Shown piece by piece: positions 1-10,575 of a DNA stretch of 64,000 bases. Source of the DNA: Scleroderma bovista (taxonomy: Eukaryota > Basidiomycota > Agaricomycetes > Boletales > Sclerodermataceae); the NCBI GenBank assembly GCA_037178675.1, contig JAYMGJ010000474.1:45049-109048 (forward strand). Direction: 5' to 3'. The notes beneath the pieces were generated by a model. That model was not told where the DNA came from. It searched no databases and saw only the letters and a list, made by a program, of their open reading frames with translations. The position numbers were made by a program, and so were the translations under genes. The stretch's first letter is position 1. Each line of letters begins with the position of its first letter.

Positions 1-373
1 CACTGGATGACTCGAAACGCCGCGGAACGTACCTCTGGGAATCGATTCTCCGCGTAGACTATGAGTAGACATGTCTTCCCACAGCCGCCTTCGTACGATG
101 TTACTGAATTATTGCACGAAAAGAGTATCTCGCATACCGTCGCCCACCACCACGAGCTTCTTCTTTGCATCCGGCCTACGAGCGGAATTGGACTTTGGGT
201 CCATGCTTGAAACCAAACGTGTATGCCGAAGTGAGTTCCCGGTCACGTGCAACAATGCTGGTTTGCGGAGTTTAATTATGTAAGATGTTATATCAGGCAG
301 GTCACTTTACACCCTTGGCACCACTTTTGAGAGGTTCCCATGGCCTCTAAGCCCAGTTTCTTTGCACACATGA
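1..373. other. Left flank of the outer retrotransposon, nothing recognised
   Basis: This stretch lies outside element O. It keeps several CpG dinucleotides, unlike the decayed repeats beside it. Its short open frames are unsupported and resemble no family I know. It ends in ATAGG at 374-378, the target duplication of O. Confidence 0.5.
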
Positions 374-378
374 ATAGG

Positions 379-624
379 TGTAGTGGCGACCAGTAGTTGT
401 TACTATGGATGGCGATACACTAAGATCTCAGTGCACAATTGCCAGACTAAAAATCTGTTATTGAGAGAGAGACCAAAGGGAAATTTTACAGCAGAGCGAC
501 TACTTATAATACAAGGCGGGAATACTCGGAATGATATATTGTATGGTGACATACGTGTGAGGGCCGAACGTCCTCTCATGACAGTTCGGCCAAGTCTGAA
601 TGATTGAATGTCTCGTTCGTCACA
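379..624 (-). repeat. Element O 3' LTR
   Basis: It is 246 bp long and a direct repeat of 34800-35045. Read on the minus strand it starts TGTGACGAAC and ends in CACTACA. A TATAAGTAG motif on the minus strand is the likely core promoter. The flanking ATAGG at 374-378 matches the base run just after the other LTR. Confidence 0.9.
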
Positions 625-635
625 TACCCCCCTTC
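625..635 (-). other. Element O polypurine tract
   Basis: On the minus strand this reads GAAGGGGGGTA and abuts the 3' LTR, the position where plus-strand DNA synthesis of an LTR retrotransposon is primed. Elements A1 and C1 have similar G-rich tracts at the same place. Confidence 0.75.
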
Positions 636-662
636 GAGGGTACTCAGTACCCTTCACTCCAT

Positions 663-1493
663 CTAGTCTGCTTGCCCCTTTCCCTTCTGGTTGGCCTTAG
701 TGGCCTGCCCCTTGATCAAAATTCCACTGCCAGGAGAGCCTTCTTTGTCCCTCATGTGAATGTCTCCTTTCTCTTTGGCAGGAGGCTGAGTACTGGGGCC
801 GGGTTCTCCATATTCAGAGCCTTCATGAGTGGGCGCGGGAGATGGTGAGAAGGAACAACGATCACTGCACGCAGAGGTGTAGTGTGAGTCAGGGGACACC
901 AACCGTCGGTAATGATCCTGAAGGAGTTTCTTGCCTGTGCTGGAGATGCGATGCTCACTACCCCCAGGCCCTCCGAGTCCCTTCCTTTGCCGCTTCCTGT
1001 CCCACGCCCCAAACGCTTCCTTCCTTTGTTCCTCTGCCTTTTCTTCCCTATTCATGGCCCTTATGGTGAGCTGACATAGGGCATGGTCTTCATCCCTAGT
1101 CATCACTCGAGCCTCGTTTCATTCCCACTTGTTCCTGAGGTCGGCATCCAGTCCTAACACCTCTTTGACAGTGGGCGACCAGCTGCCCTGGGGAAAGTGA
1201 ACACCCACTGGATTTATCCCTTCATAGTGGATGGTGGTGAAAGATAAGCCTGCGAGTCCCCTTCAAGCAGCTTCCTGCTCGAAAGCAAGACAAAAGCAGT
1301 CATAGCCCCCTGGGATCCTATCAGGGATTTCCTTTTTGCATAGCACGTGTTCCAGTGTGAAGAACTCGTGAATCTGTTCAAAATGGTAGCTTTCATGGTA
1401 GCTTTCACCCTTGTTGTTGATGATCCAGACCTTGTAAACGTCAGCCTCCTGACGAATAAACTCGGGAGTATAATTAAGGTCGTTGATACCCAT
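663..1493 (-). pseudogene. Extra ORF of element O between pol and 3' LTR, function unknown
   Basis: One reading frame runs from an ATG at 1493 to a stop at 663, about 276 codons, interrupted by two TGA codons (near 1263 and 1125) that look like decayed CGA. The N-terminal half is mixed globular sequence (GINDLNYTPEFIRQEADVYK at the start). The C-terminal half is charged and glutamine/arginine rich, then serine/proline/lysine rich and probably disordered. It follows the chromodomain on the same strand as pol, so it is a third element-encoded product or a detached C-terminal part of pol. I do not recognise a family. It has no evident relation to the antisense zinc-cluster genes found at the equivalent place in families A and C. 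Confidence 0.45.
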
Positions 1494-1636
1494 TGCGAAG
1501 CAGTTGAGGGGGTAGGTAGGGTGTCTGGTCCTAAATGGTGGTTTTGCGCTTGCTGGACTGTTAAATTTGGGTCATGTGACCTCAGGGCTAACTAAACCCC
1601 CTGTTGCTTAGGCAGTGCACAATTACAGGAAAATAT

Positions 1637-1708
1637 GACCAAGCCGGGATTTGAACCCAGGACCTCCTGGCATATACCCAGGTGCTCTAACCACTGAGCT
1701 ACTGGGCC
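1637..1708 (-). tRNA. tRNA-like sequence, degenerate tRNA gene or SINE-type remnant
   Basis: The minus strand folds as a cloverleaf. The 5' arm GGCCCAG pairs with CTTGGTC with one mismatch. The D arm is GCTC...GAGC around AGTGGTTA, the anticodon arm is CCTGG-GTATATG-CCAGG, and the T arm is CTGGG-TTCAAAT-CCCGG. A-box (TAGCTCAGTGG) and B-box (GGTTCAAATCC) promoters are intact. The anticodon position reads ATA followed by a pyrimidine, which is abnormal, since tyrosine tRNA uses GTA. It sits in the 3' part of retrotransposon O, so it is more likely a pseudogene or the head of a SINE than a working tRNA. Confidence 0.5.
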
Positions 1709-2205
1709 GCAGGTACTCTAGGGCACTTCTAGGATTAGTGCAGAACATACACTTTCCAACATGGACGTAGTATGTGTGCTGCACGGGCCCAATGGTTACA
1801 AGACAGACATCTCCCCTTTATATCATAAGGTTTCACGGTCGATCCGGATGACCGATGCCTTGAATTGGTGGCAGGCAGTGTCATGCGATCACACTGACAT
1901 GGCGAGCATCAATAGCATTTGCTCTGGTCAGGAGCAGAGTGTTGTCGCCTGTGGGAGTAATGATTATTACCAACGCAATTAGGCGCTGTCTCCTTGGTGC
2001 GATGTTGACGTTGTTTCCAGTCCCGTGATCTGGAGCCATCTCGCCTGGTGTTTCTACTGGGCCCAACATCCAGGAGTTGCTGTCGTGTTCGTCGATACAG
2101 TTCTGTGTAGGGGATCACAGGCAGTTGTTTCAACAGGCAATGGTGAGGGCGCTGTCTGGAGGTCGTACTGTCATGGTAACCAGACCAGGCTGATGCCAGA
2201 ACTGG
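1709..2205. other. 3' non-coding part of element O
   Basis: This lies between the chromodomain stop and the tRNA-like sequence. Only short frames are present, and I see nothing I can name. It is probably untranslated element sequence. Confidence 0.4.
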
Positions 2206-3491
2206 TCACTGTCTCCTCATATCCTGATGGACAGGGCAATTTTTGTTAGGGTGACATATGCATATTGCTACGCACCTGGCAACTATGTCCTCATCTTTGT
2301 CCGACGCAGTTCCGATATTGTTATTGGTCAATCGTGATATGTCATTGATACCTAGTACTTCAAAGTAGTCAGTGAGTGCACGAAGGTGTGCTATTTCACC
2401 ATATGGTAGCCATGTAGTATCACCAGATGTCCAGTGAACCTCGAACGAGGTGTCTGAGTGACTCCCTCGGTGCGATAGGATCTTGTCAATGGTCCATTCG
2501 CATGCTGTGCCTCCGAGTTCAGGGATCTGTTCGTCTAGGCAGCCAGGAAACAGGTGGTCATCATTAGGGACATGGATGCGTAGCAATGACAAGTGGAATA
2601 CATTGTGAATGCCTCACTGGCATAGGGAACTAGGACGTTCAATGCGATATGAGTAGTTGCCAAAGTCCTGGCTTATCTTATATGGTCCCACAAATTTCGG
2701 TACTAATTTCCTAGTTGTCCCTTTGGGGAAGCTAACATTTTTTGTTGAGATGTAGACCAAATCACCCACAACAAAAGGGCACATGCATCTCTGTTTGTTC
2801 GCTTGCACCGTTTGCTTCACCCTTGCTGTCAGCAGCGCATCATGCACTGCTGTCAATGCTAGCTTCATTCTTTGTGCGTATGCTCTTACGCTTGGATATT
2901 CGTCGCTACTTGGAGCATCCCAAATCATAGTTCTGGGCATTCTTCCAGTGTTCAAGAAGAATGGTGAGTACCCCATTGATTCAGATCGAGCCAGATTGAT
3001 AGTGAATTCGATAGCTGGTAGCCTCATCACCCAGTCCTTCTGGGTAGGCCCAATACAAGATCTCAGCATCTGGCTGATCGTTTGGTTAGCATGTTCTGTT
3101 GACCTGTCAGTTTCTGGGTGGTAAGCGCTCAACATGCGCTGCTTTACACCCATCAATTTATTCAGGTGTGTCCAGAACAGGCTCGTAAATAGAACATCTC
3201 AATCGCTAACAATTGTTCTAGGTAAGCCATGAAGTTTGTAGACTTCAGCAAACATTAACTCAGCGATGTCCTTTGCTGTGTAGGTTGTTCGGCTCGGCAC
3301 CAGGTGTATCATCATGGTAAGTAGGTCTATTATCACTGTTATTGAGTCATATGATCTGTCTCTATCCTTTGATTCAGGTAACGGGCCCATGAAGTCGACT
3401 CCAATTGCATCCCACAGTGCAGACGGTACAGACAGTGGATTCAACAATCCATACGGCTTCTGGTTTGGTGGTTTACTCCGTTGGCAGGTTG
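2206..3491 (-). pseudogene. Element O integrase core and chromodomain
   Basis: Read downward from 3491, the frame gives the integrase start (LWDAIGVDFMGPLPESK with the first catalytic Asp), a GLPRTIVSD segment with the second Asp, and HPETDRSTEHANQTI with the catalytic Glu. A GPY-like segment (FVGPYKISQDFGNYSYRIE) follows, then a chromodomain near 2500-2350 (WTIDKILSHRGSHSDTSFEV). The chromodomain is a shortened version of the methyl-histone-binding domain that targets chromoviruses to heterochromatin. In-frame TGA codons at about 3199 and 2614 replace expected arginines (CGA to TGA). The frame continues upstream at 12466-12740 once the copia element is removed. Confidence 0.85.
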
Positions 3492-3753
3492 TGTTGAAGC
3501 AATACCTATATACATAGAGGAACTGCTACTCCAACTCACCTGTTGGGTGGAGTGCACAACCAGAGATGGTAGTGGTAGCTGGTTAAGAGCTGTTTATATA
3601 CAACAAATAGTGTGACACGTGACTGTGATGTGTGATGTGTGACATGTAACATCTACTCTAAAGAGGACTATTACTAAGTCTACACTAATATGGGTTGCAG
3701 TCTTGTGCACACTTTGTCGACAGTTTACACTGAATGCATGTGTGACTTCAACA
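3492..3753 (-). repeat. Copia 3' LTR
   Basis: It is 262 bp and matches 12178-12465 apart from scattered changes and a missing 26-bp stretch after AGAGCTGT. The ends are TGTTGAAG and CTTCAACA. Confidence 0.92.
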
Positions 3754-3765
3754 CTCCCCCTCGCT
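3754..3765 (-). other. Copia polypurine tract
   Basis: On the minus strand this reads GCGAGGGGGAG next to the 3' LTR, the expected plus-strand primer site. Confidence 0.7.
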
Positions 3766-3799
3766 GTGCTGTATGTAGAGCACTTCAGCGAATAAGGCG

Positions 3800-4594
3800 C
3801 TAGATGCTGCCAGAGGGAAATTGTAAGCCTAGTTGAGCTCTGAACTTTGCAAACTTCTCGTGTGGTAAGTTCTTGGTGAGCAGATCGGCGGGATTTTCAG
3901 CACCATCAATAAAGAATAATTCCACATTACCTTTTGTGACTGACTTGCAGATTCCATGGTAGCGGATGTCAATGTGCTTGGAGCAAGGCTCCGTGACAGG
4001 GTTGGATGCCATAAATATGGACCCCTGATTATCACTGCAAATCGGGATAGCTTTCGGCTTATAGCCGAGCTCACTGAGTAAACTTTGAATCCAGGTAACT
4101 TGGCAAGCACAATCACTCAAAGCCATGTATTTGGCCTCAGTGGACGAGTACACAATAGTCTTCTGCGCACGAGAAGTCCAACTGATCAAGCCATCTGCAA
4201 GCTTCAGGTAGAAACCTGTTTGCGAGAGGTGAGAGGTAGGGTCTGATCCCCAATCTGAGTCCATGCATGCAATCAGGCCAGCACCAGATCCACCATTGTA
4301 CACTAGGGAGTATGTAGGTGTCCCAATTAAATAGCGACAAATATATAGTGCTTTGTTTAGGTGGTCCTGAGATGGATTCTCGGCATGGCGTGAGAGATGT
4401 GTGACTGCAAAGGCAATGTTTGGCCTAGTGCCTAACATAAGGTACAGAAGGGACCCAATAACCGTCTGGAAATGGGAGCGGAGTTCTTCATCAACAGGCT
4501 CTGTATTTTTGGCAGCATAGTAGCCAGCTGGCAGTGGGGTGCTTGTGGACTTTGCATTTAGCATGCCACAGCATTCGATGACCTTTTGTAGGTA
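3800..4594 (-). pseudogene. Copia pol: RNase H domain and 3' end
   Basis: The 254-residue open stretch from 4564 contains the copia RNase H signature: LIACMDSDWGSD with catalytic Asp, SSTEAKYMALSDCACQ with catalytic Glu and Asp, and the C-terminal block SKHIDIRYHGI...PADLLTKNLPHEKF. In reverse transcription this domain degrades the RNA template. It is cut off from the reverse transcriptase by the Tc1-like insertion at 4595-5433. Confidence 0.9.
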
Positions 4595-5433
4595 CAGTAG
4601 ACTACCTCATAACGCATCTCAATGGGACCGCCAAAAGTTTATGCATTAGGTCATTTATGCACAAGGCTTTTGTCACACCTATGTGACATCCATGTGACAT
4701 GTTGTGACTAGTGTTGACAAAGACACGACACCGTGCTATTGTTGACAACAAGGACAATGACGAGAACAGGTGCCGCCAACGCCAGTGTTGACAACCACAA
4801 CAACCACAACAACAGTGATGACCATGCATCCACCACCAATGTTGACTGTCACAACCACGATGGCAACCAATGCTGGGATCATCACCACAACCAACATTGG
4901 ACTACCACAAACAACAACCAAGCTGATAGATCACCATGACCACAATGATGCCATACCACTGCCTGTAATGAGAATAACATTGAGACTATAACTGTGATGA
5001 CACCAACACCAACACCATCACTGCCACATTGGCACTACCCACCCAATGATGACGACGAAGTGCCACCAGCCATCAATGCATCAACTTTTGTATCTACTCA
5101 GTTCCACTTGTATGACTTGATGCAGACACATCTGCTAGCAATTGCTCCTTGTATATTTTAGATGTAATTGACCTTGGTCAGATGTGTGTTAACTTTGAAT
5201 ATGTCTGTAATGGTAGGGCATATTTTAGTTGATTGGAATACAACACCTCGCCCTGCTCGGCCCAGGCCATTCAATGGTAGTGCTCATAATGCATAATTTT
5301 CGCCACAATAGCTTGCACTTTGCATTATGCACAGATGAGCAATTTTGAGTGGGTCCCAACTTGGTTCCAGGGAAATCTGATGCACTACCTATTTTATGCA
5401 TGCATACCTAATGCATTTTGATGTAGTCTACTG
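4595..5433. mobile_element. Non-autonomous Tc1/mariner-like element with CAA/CCA-rich interior
   Basis: The terminal inverted repeat CAGTAGACTAC (4595-4605) matches GTAGTCTACTG (5423-5433). The element is flanked by TA on both sides (4593-4594 and 5434-5435). TA target duplication with CAGT ends is the Tc1/mariner hallmark. It has no transposase, and about 4740-4930 is an irregular ACA/ACC/GAT tract. It interrupts copia pol between reverse transcriptase and RNase H. Confidence 0.75.
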
Positions 5434-5845
5434 TACGTGCATTGATCCAGGTGGATAGTGCGACCCTTGCGAGTGATTTGCATTCGGAGGAACTCTTTAG
5501 GTTATCCAAGGTCTCTGCACTCCCATTTGCACATGAATTGTGCTTTGATGGCATCAACAACAGCCTTGTTAGGGCTGCAGAATAAAGTGTCGTCAACATA
5601 GATAATACCAATGATGATGTTGGTGCCTTTCTTCTTGTAGAAGAAGATGCCTGCTTCAGACTTAAGGCACTCAAACCCAAGCTCCTTGAGAGACTCATTG
5701 AGTGTGCGCCACCAAGCTAGGCTGGCCTGTTTGAGGCCATAGAGGGCACGCCAGAGGCAGAGCACTTTGTGCTCTTGCCTGGGAACTGCAAACCCTTCGG
5801 GTTGTTCCATATAGATCTCTTCATCGAGCTTGCCATACAAGTAGG
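5434..5845 (-). pseudogene. Copia pol: reverse transcriptase, catalytic half
   Basis: The frame encodes YLYGKLDEEIYMEQPEGF, then WRALYGLKQASLAWW, then IIGIIYVDDTLFCS with the catalytic YVDD box. All belong to the RVT_2 (copia-type) reverse transcriptase. It continues from 6568-7096 after removal of the MITE plus one 3-bp target copy (725 nt), which restores the same frame. Confidence 0.9.
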
Positions 5846-6567
5846 CACTGCAAGCATTTCTCAATGTTTCATGACAAAACATTGTAAAAAAATAGAAGAA
5901 AGAGATACTCTTTTATTTACAATTTTGTTTAACAAAAAAAAATGAATATTATACAGCATTATTTTTGTCATTTTTGTCTGAAGACATGATTTGAGATCAT
6001 TTCTTATGTTGGGACTATAAAAAAATCAACCTTTTCTTCTGCCTGTCCCTTGGAAAATACATAAAGAAAAGACAATGTAACTTTTCTCACAGCAGACAAT
6101 TTCAATTTTCTGCAGTGAAAAATTGTATCAAAAAATATTCTTTTCCACAAGAATAAATGTTTAGAAAATATGCTATATATTTTTGGTCATAACACTCTAG
6201 CCAGCTAATCAGCATCCAGGAACAATCATGTTTCTTGAAGAAAAATTTATTGTTTTCTCTCAACATGTTTTTAACAATAATATGATGCTTTATTTCTAAT
6301 AAAACATACTGAAATACTTGCTATGAGAAAAGTTACATTGTCTTTTCTTTCTTTATTTTGCAAGGAATAGGCAGAAGAAAAAGGTTAAAAATTTTATAGT
6401 CCTAACATAAGAAATGATCTCAAATCATGTCTTGGAAAAAGAAAGACAAAAAAGATTTTGTATGATATTTGTCTTTTTTGTTTAACAAAATTGTAAATAA
6501 GAGAGTATCTCTTTCTTCTATTTTTTTACAATGTTGTGTCATGAAACATTGAGAAATGCTTGCAGTG
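5846..6567. mobile_element. CACTA-like MITE, copy 1
   Basis: It is 722 bp, begins CACTGCAAGC and ends GCTTGCAGTG, with AGG duplicated at 5843-5845 and 6568-6570. Inverted-repeat similarity extends about 200 bp inward from each end. The interior is AT-rich with no coding capacity. The CACT(A/G) start and 3-bp target duplication fit the CACTA/EnSpm superfamily. Copies 2 and 3 are at 37198-37921 and 42100-42823. Confidence 0.85.
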
Positions 6568-7096
6568 AGGCACTCTGAACATCGAGTCCAGTGATATACC
6601 AGTTTTCAAGTGTGGCAAGTGCAAGCATGAGGCACACTGTTTCAAAGTGCACGACTGGTGAGAAGACCTGGTCGAAATCTAATCCCTTGACCTGGGAGAA
6701 GCCTTTCACTACTAAGCGGGCTTTCTTGTGGCCATCTGACTTCACATCAAAGACCCATCAATTTTTAATGACCTTCTGGTCTCAGGGACGGTCAACTAGC
6801 TCAAAGACTTTGCACTTTTGCAGCACGTTGAGCTCTTCTTGGCAAGCAAGTTGCCAGAGTTTCTGCTCAGCTTGGGGTAAGCAAGCAATGTCCTTATAGG
6901 ACCAGTTGTGGACGCTCTCATATTGAGGCTCACTGGTTGTGAGGGCTTTGCCCATCAGGAAACGGACTAGGTTTGCTCCCCCTTCCTCGCACATCTTTTG
7001 CACATCTTCCTCACTGGGCGTTGCAGAGGTGTTGGGGAAACCACCAGGAACATGGTCTGGTGTGTCTGGTTGTGGGGGCCTAGGGGCCTCACCCAC
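6568..7096 (-). pseudogene. Copia pol: reverse transcriptase, N-terminal part
   Basis: It encodes the start of RVT_2: KARLVVKGFSQVKGLDFDQV, FSPVVHFETV, and WYITGLDVQSA with the first catalytic Asp. Two TGA codons near 6781 and 6748, in RP*DQKVIKN*WVFD, replace expected arginines (CGA to TGA). The domain is split after GLDVQSA by the MITE. Confidence 0.88.
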
Positions 7097-8049
7097 TGTT
7101 TCTCGCCATCAAGAGGCACTTTTGATATCCCGGAGTTGCTCAATGGGATGTTGCTGCTCACCATACATGTTACTGGGGCGCAATGGCACTCTACGTTCAC
7201 ATTGGGGGCAGGCAGGTATATTAACTGCAGGGGGTCGTGGCACATTTTGGCAGTGTTCAGATTGGCCAGGGTGCTGCGGTGCCGGAGGTGGCGGGTTTCT
7301 TGCCGGTGAAGGCGTTCTCGGTGCCGGTGGAGGCACTGGAGATGGCGTATGGGGAGGATTTATTTGATTAGGCTCTTCCTCAGGAGCCTTGGGTTTCTTG
7401 TGCTTTGGATCATCATCCTGCGCTTGGGGATGTGGGTAGCCATGGTCGTGTTCCACATCGTCATCACTGTCAATATCATCAGGGGGGTTCCCTGGTCGAT
7501 CGGTGGTAGGTTTTGGATTTACCTTTCCAAAAGGGTTCTCGAGAGGTTCGCGCCTGTTTTTGGGGCAGCGAGGGAAGTGACGCTCATCAAAGACAGCATG
7601 AGCAGCAGTAAACACTGCATTGGTGGAGCACATAAACAGAAAGTTGTGCTCATTGCCAGGGGCAACACCGACATAAGTCATAAGCTCCGACTTGGGAGCC
7701 ATCTTGTTTGCTCGAGCTGAGGCTGGGAGGTAGACAAAAGCTCCACAGCCAAATATACGGAGGTGATCGATGTTAGGCATCTCCCCCTTAAGCATTTTAT
7801 GGGGGGTGCACCATCGCAGGTGAGCTACCAGAGTACGGTTGTAAATGTGGGTTGCGTGAGCGAACGCAAATTCCCACCAGGAGTCAGGAGTGCAGGCTTG
7901 ATGCCGCATAGACTCAGCTTTATCCATGAGAGTGCACCCTAAATGCTCGGTGCGGCCATTCTGCATGGGGGTTCTTGGAGCACTTTGATATATTTTTATT
8001 CCTTTCTCAAGGAGTGCTCGATCAAATAGATTGGATTTATACTCTCCAC
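7097..8049 (-). pseudogene. Copia pol: integrase C-terminal half and proline-rich linker
   Basis: The frame starts with EYKSNLFDRALLEKGIKIYQ, then MQNGRTEHLGCTLMDKAE, which carries the integrase catalytic Glu. The usual YNRT-PHKMLKGEMPN-RIFGCGAFVY blocks follow. After about 190 residues comes a long proline-rich linker (PPHTPSPVPPPAP and similar), normal in fungal copia between integrase and reverse transcriptase. A TGA near 7109 probably replaces an arginine codon. Confidence 0.88.
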
Positions 8050-8332
8050 TGAAAAGACAACAAAGTGTTTGGGTGGCTGCTCCCTCAGATGAGGTGCATT
8101 CGACCCAGGAGCTTCTGGAGGTCAGGCAAGGCTCCCAAGGACTGGGGAGACTAGGAGAAATAGGGAGAGTAGTGGTGTTCAGTCACTCCAGGACTGAGCT
8201 CAAACATATACACAGGAAAGAGGGAGATTGCTTAGTAAGCTAGTACAAGCCTACATAAGCTAAGGTAGGAGAGTCCAGTATCAGTACTACTATCAGTAAC
8301 ACTACACACCTAGAGACAGGACAGTCTCTACA
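8050..8332. mobile_element. Solo LTR (family F), 283 bp, in copia integrase
   Basis: The sequence starts TGAAAAGAC and ends GTCTCTACA. The 4 bp before it is CCAC and after it CCGC. Excision with one copy of this target joins the integrase as A-G-G-E-Y-K-S in frame (287 nt removed), which sets the boundaries. The two target copies differ by a CpG transition. It has no coding capacity. Confidence 0.6.
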
Positions 8333-9507
8333 CCGCCAGCATTGGACATCCATCCAACAATGTGCGTATCATGTTGGACGTGCACCATTTCGAGGAAATC
8401 TTTTGTAGCCATAACCGCTGCAGCTTTGGAGCGAAGAGGCATAGTCCAGGCGTGAGAGGTATAGTCGTCGTAGAAAGTGATAACATATTTAAACTTCCAG
8501 TACGATGTAACCAGGAAGGATTTGAGATCAGAGTGCACCAGCTCGAAAGGCTTGGAAGCATGTCTTTCATTCTCAGGGAAAGCTCGATTGGGCATTTTGC
8601 CAAGAGCACATCCAGGGCAAACACAGTCCTCAGTAGGAAAGTGGATCTCTGGGAAGCACTGCATATGTTTTTGCACGCATTGGAGTACTTCCTTCGAGGG
8701 GTGCCCGAATCTCTGGTGCATAATGTCATAATCGACTTTGCTCATGGAGGCGATATAGTTAGATCTAATTATCAGGATAGATCTAATCCTGAAAATGATG
8801 TTGCGATCATCTTCTGGGTCTGGCCCAAACCATAGGTGTTCAGCTTTATGGATGAGGCTAATGCCTCGCTTATCACCAGTGACTTTGTAGTTATGCTGGA
8901 GCATTTCGCCCATAGAAATAAGGCGTGCAGTAGCGCCTGGCATATGGAGCACTTGGGTGAGTGTAATGACTTTCTCATCCCTAGAGTTGTGGTTTAGGCA
9001 CTGGAGTAATACCATGCCAATGCCAGCAATTAGTGCTACACCATTTGCGGTTTTGGTGTAGTGCACTCGTTTTAGTGCATTGTAGGAGGCAAAATCACCT
9101 ATGTCACTGGTGAAGTGGCGTGATGCGCCAGAGTCTAGTAGCCAGAAGGCACCAGATAGTTCACTATTGTCAATCATTTTTCCCTTACAGCCAGCACAGT
9201 GTGCATCATTCGAACACGAACAGATATATGCTTTACTCAAGATACGACATGACATATTATAGTGACTACTTGCTATATACAGTGATGGCATATAGTGCAC
9301 ATGTAAAGGGAGCGTGTCAGTGTCAATCAGCACGTGTGCAGAAGGTACTTGCCTGAAGAGGCTGGCCTCTGCGCCCATCACCATTGACGTTGCGTTGTAG
9401 CGGTCGAGGACCATTGCGTTGATCTCATTGAACTCGTCATCAGCGAATGGTTCATGAGCAAAGGGCTCTTCATCCCCAAGGGAGATGGCATCCTCCTCAT
9501 ACATCAT
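8333..9507 (-). pseudogene. Copia pol: protease, pre-integrase and integrase N-terminal half
   Basis: The first about 130 residues are variable. Then comes the aspartic protease motif FWLLDSGASRHFTSD, the GAG-pre-integrase zinc segment (YDIMHQRFGHPSKEV...CPGCALGKM), and the integrase core start (PFELVHSDLKS with the first catalytic Asp, then YVITFYDDYTSHAW). The second catalytic Asp site appears as MSNAGG where families usually have T/S-D-x-G-G, so Asp is probably mutated to Asn. The solo LTR at 8050-8332 follows directly. It lies in the same frame as gag, separated by one TAG. Confidence 0.9.
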
Positions 9508-9516
9508 GATGTGCTC

Positions 9517-10575
9517 CTAAAGACGAGGGCGCTTCAGCGAGGAGGGACCGGCCTCAGGCTGGTCCAGGGTCGCACTCGCCAATGACACAACTTGGTCAAG
9601 GGTGTGGATGGTCTGGCAGGAGAGCTCTACCCCCAGATGGTGTGCCAAATCAAAGGCCTTGATGGTATTATCGAATGCAGGGGGCCATAGTTGGTAGCAC
9701 CAGGGGTGTGAGCCAGGGTGCAAGGGTCGACGGTGGGTTCTGGTCCATCGTAGTGGACGTAAGTAGCGAAGGCTGCCTGTTGGGCGTTCTCGCGGCGAGT
9801 GTGAGCCTTCTTGCTGCCATGTCGGGTGCGGCCTCCCTGTCCTGGACCTGCCTTGCTGCTGCTGCTGCTGGGCAAACTTTGGGTCAGCCAGCTTGCACTT
9901 TACAGCGCTAAGCTTGTTGGCCTGGGGGCCCTTACCACCAGTGCAGGAAGAGGCGCCTTTCTGCTCGAAAGAGAGCGTGGTGGCCTTGACGATCCCGTCA
10001 GGCTTCAGATTCTTAATCTTGTCCAGCGACGTTTGGCTGAGTATCTGAGCTACGACCTCCATAGTGGGAGGGAGCTTGCAAAGAATAATCATCACCTGCA
10101 TGGGGGCAGGGAACTTGAAGCCAGCGTCCTTCAGGTAGGTGAAGTGGCTAAGCAACTTCGTAATGGCAGGAGCAGGGTGGGAGCCAGTGGGAATGTTGGT
10201 GGCCAGGAGCTTGCTAAGCTCAGCATAGGTGGAACCGATACTAGGGGCGCCGAAGTTCTTCTTCAGGTGGTCCCATACTTCCTTGACAGACACGAGTTCG
10301 GAAATGGCAACTTGAATCGAGGGGGCAAGGCGCAAGGTGATATTACTGAGCACTCTCTTGGTGTTGTCATCCCACTCCTTTCAGTCATCATGGCCATCAG
10401 CGGGTTGTGTCATTGAATAAACGTACCATTGGCCTTGTGCCCGAAGGTAGGCCTGCATAGAAGTGTGCCACTGCTGCCAGTTGGAGCCAGTGAACACGGG
10501 AACCATTTTGTCAAGAGCACTGGACATGGTGATGTTCTGTTGGGTGTCAATGGAGTCAGCAAGTGAATGCAACAA
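9517..10575 (-). pseudogene. Copia gag (UBN2-type capsid)
   Basis: It contains the copia gag start VFTGSNWQQWHTSMQAYLRA, then VKEVWDHLKKNFGAPSIGST and YAELSKLLATNIPTG of the UBN2 capsid fold, and a glutamine run. No CCHC knuckle is visible. A TGA near 10381 in DD*KEWDD sits where Trp is expected. A frame change near 9800 shifts the C-terminal third. A single TAG (9517-9519) separates it from pol in the same frame, so the parent may have made a gag-pol fusion. Confidence 0.85.

Noticed and set aside
71..283. 70-residue frame near the window start
   Set aside because: Short, no family resemblance, no splice or promoter evidence.
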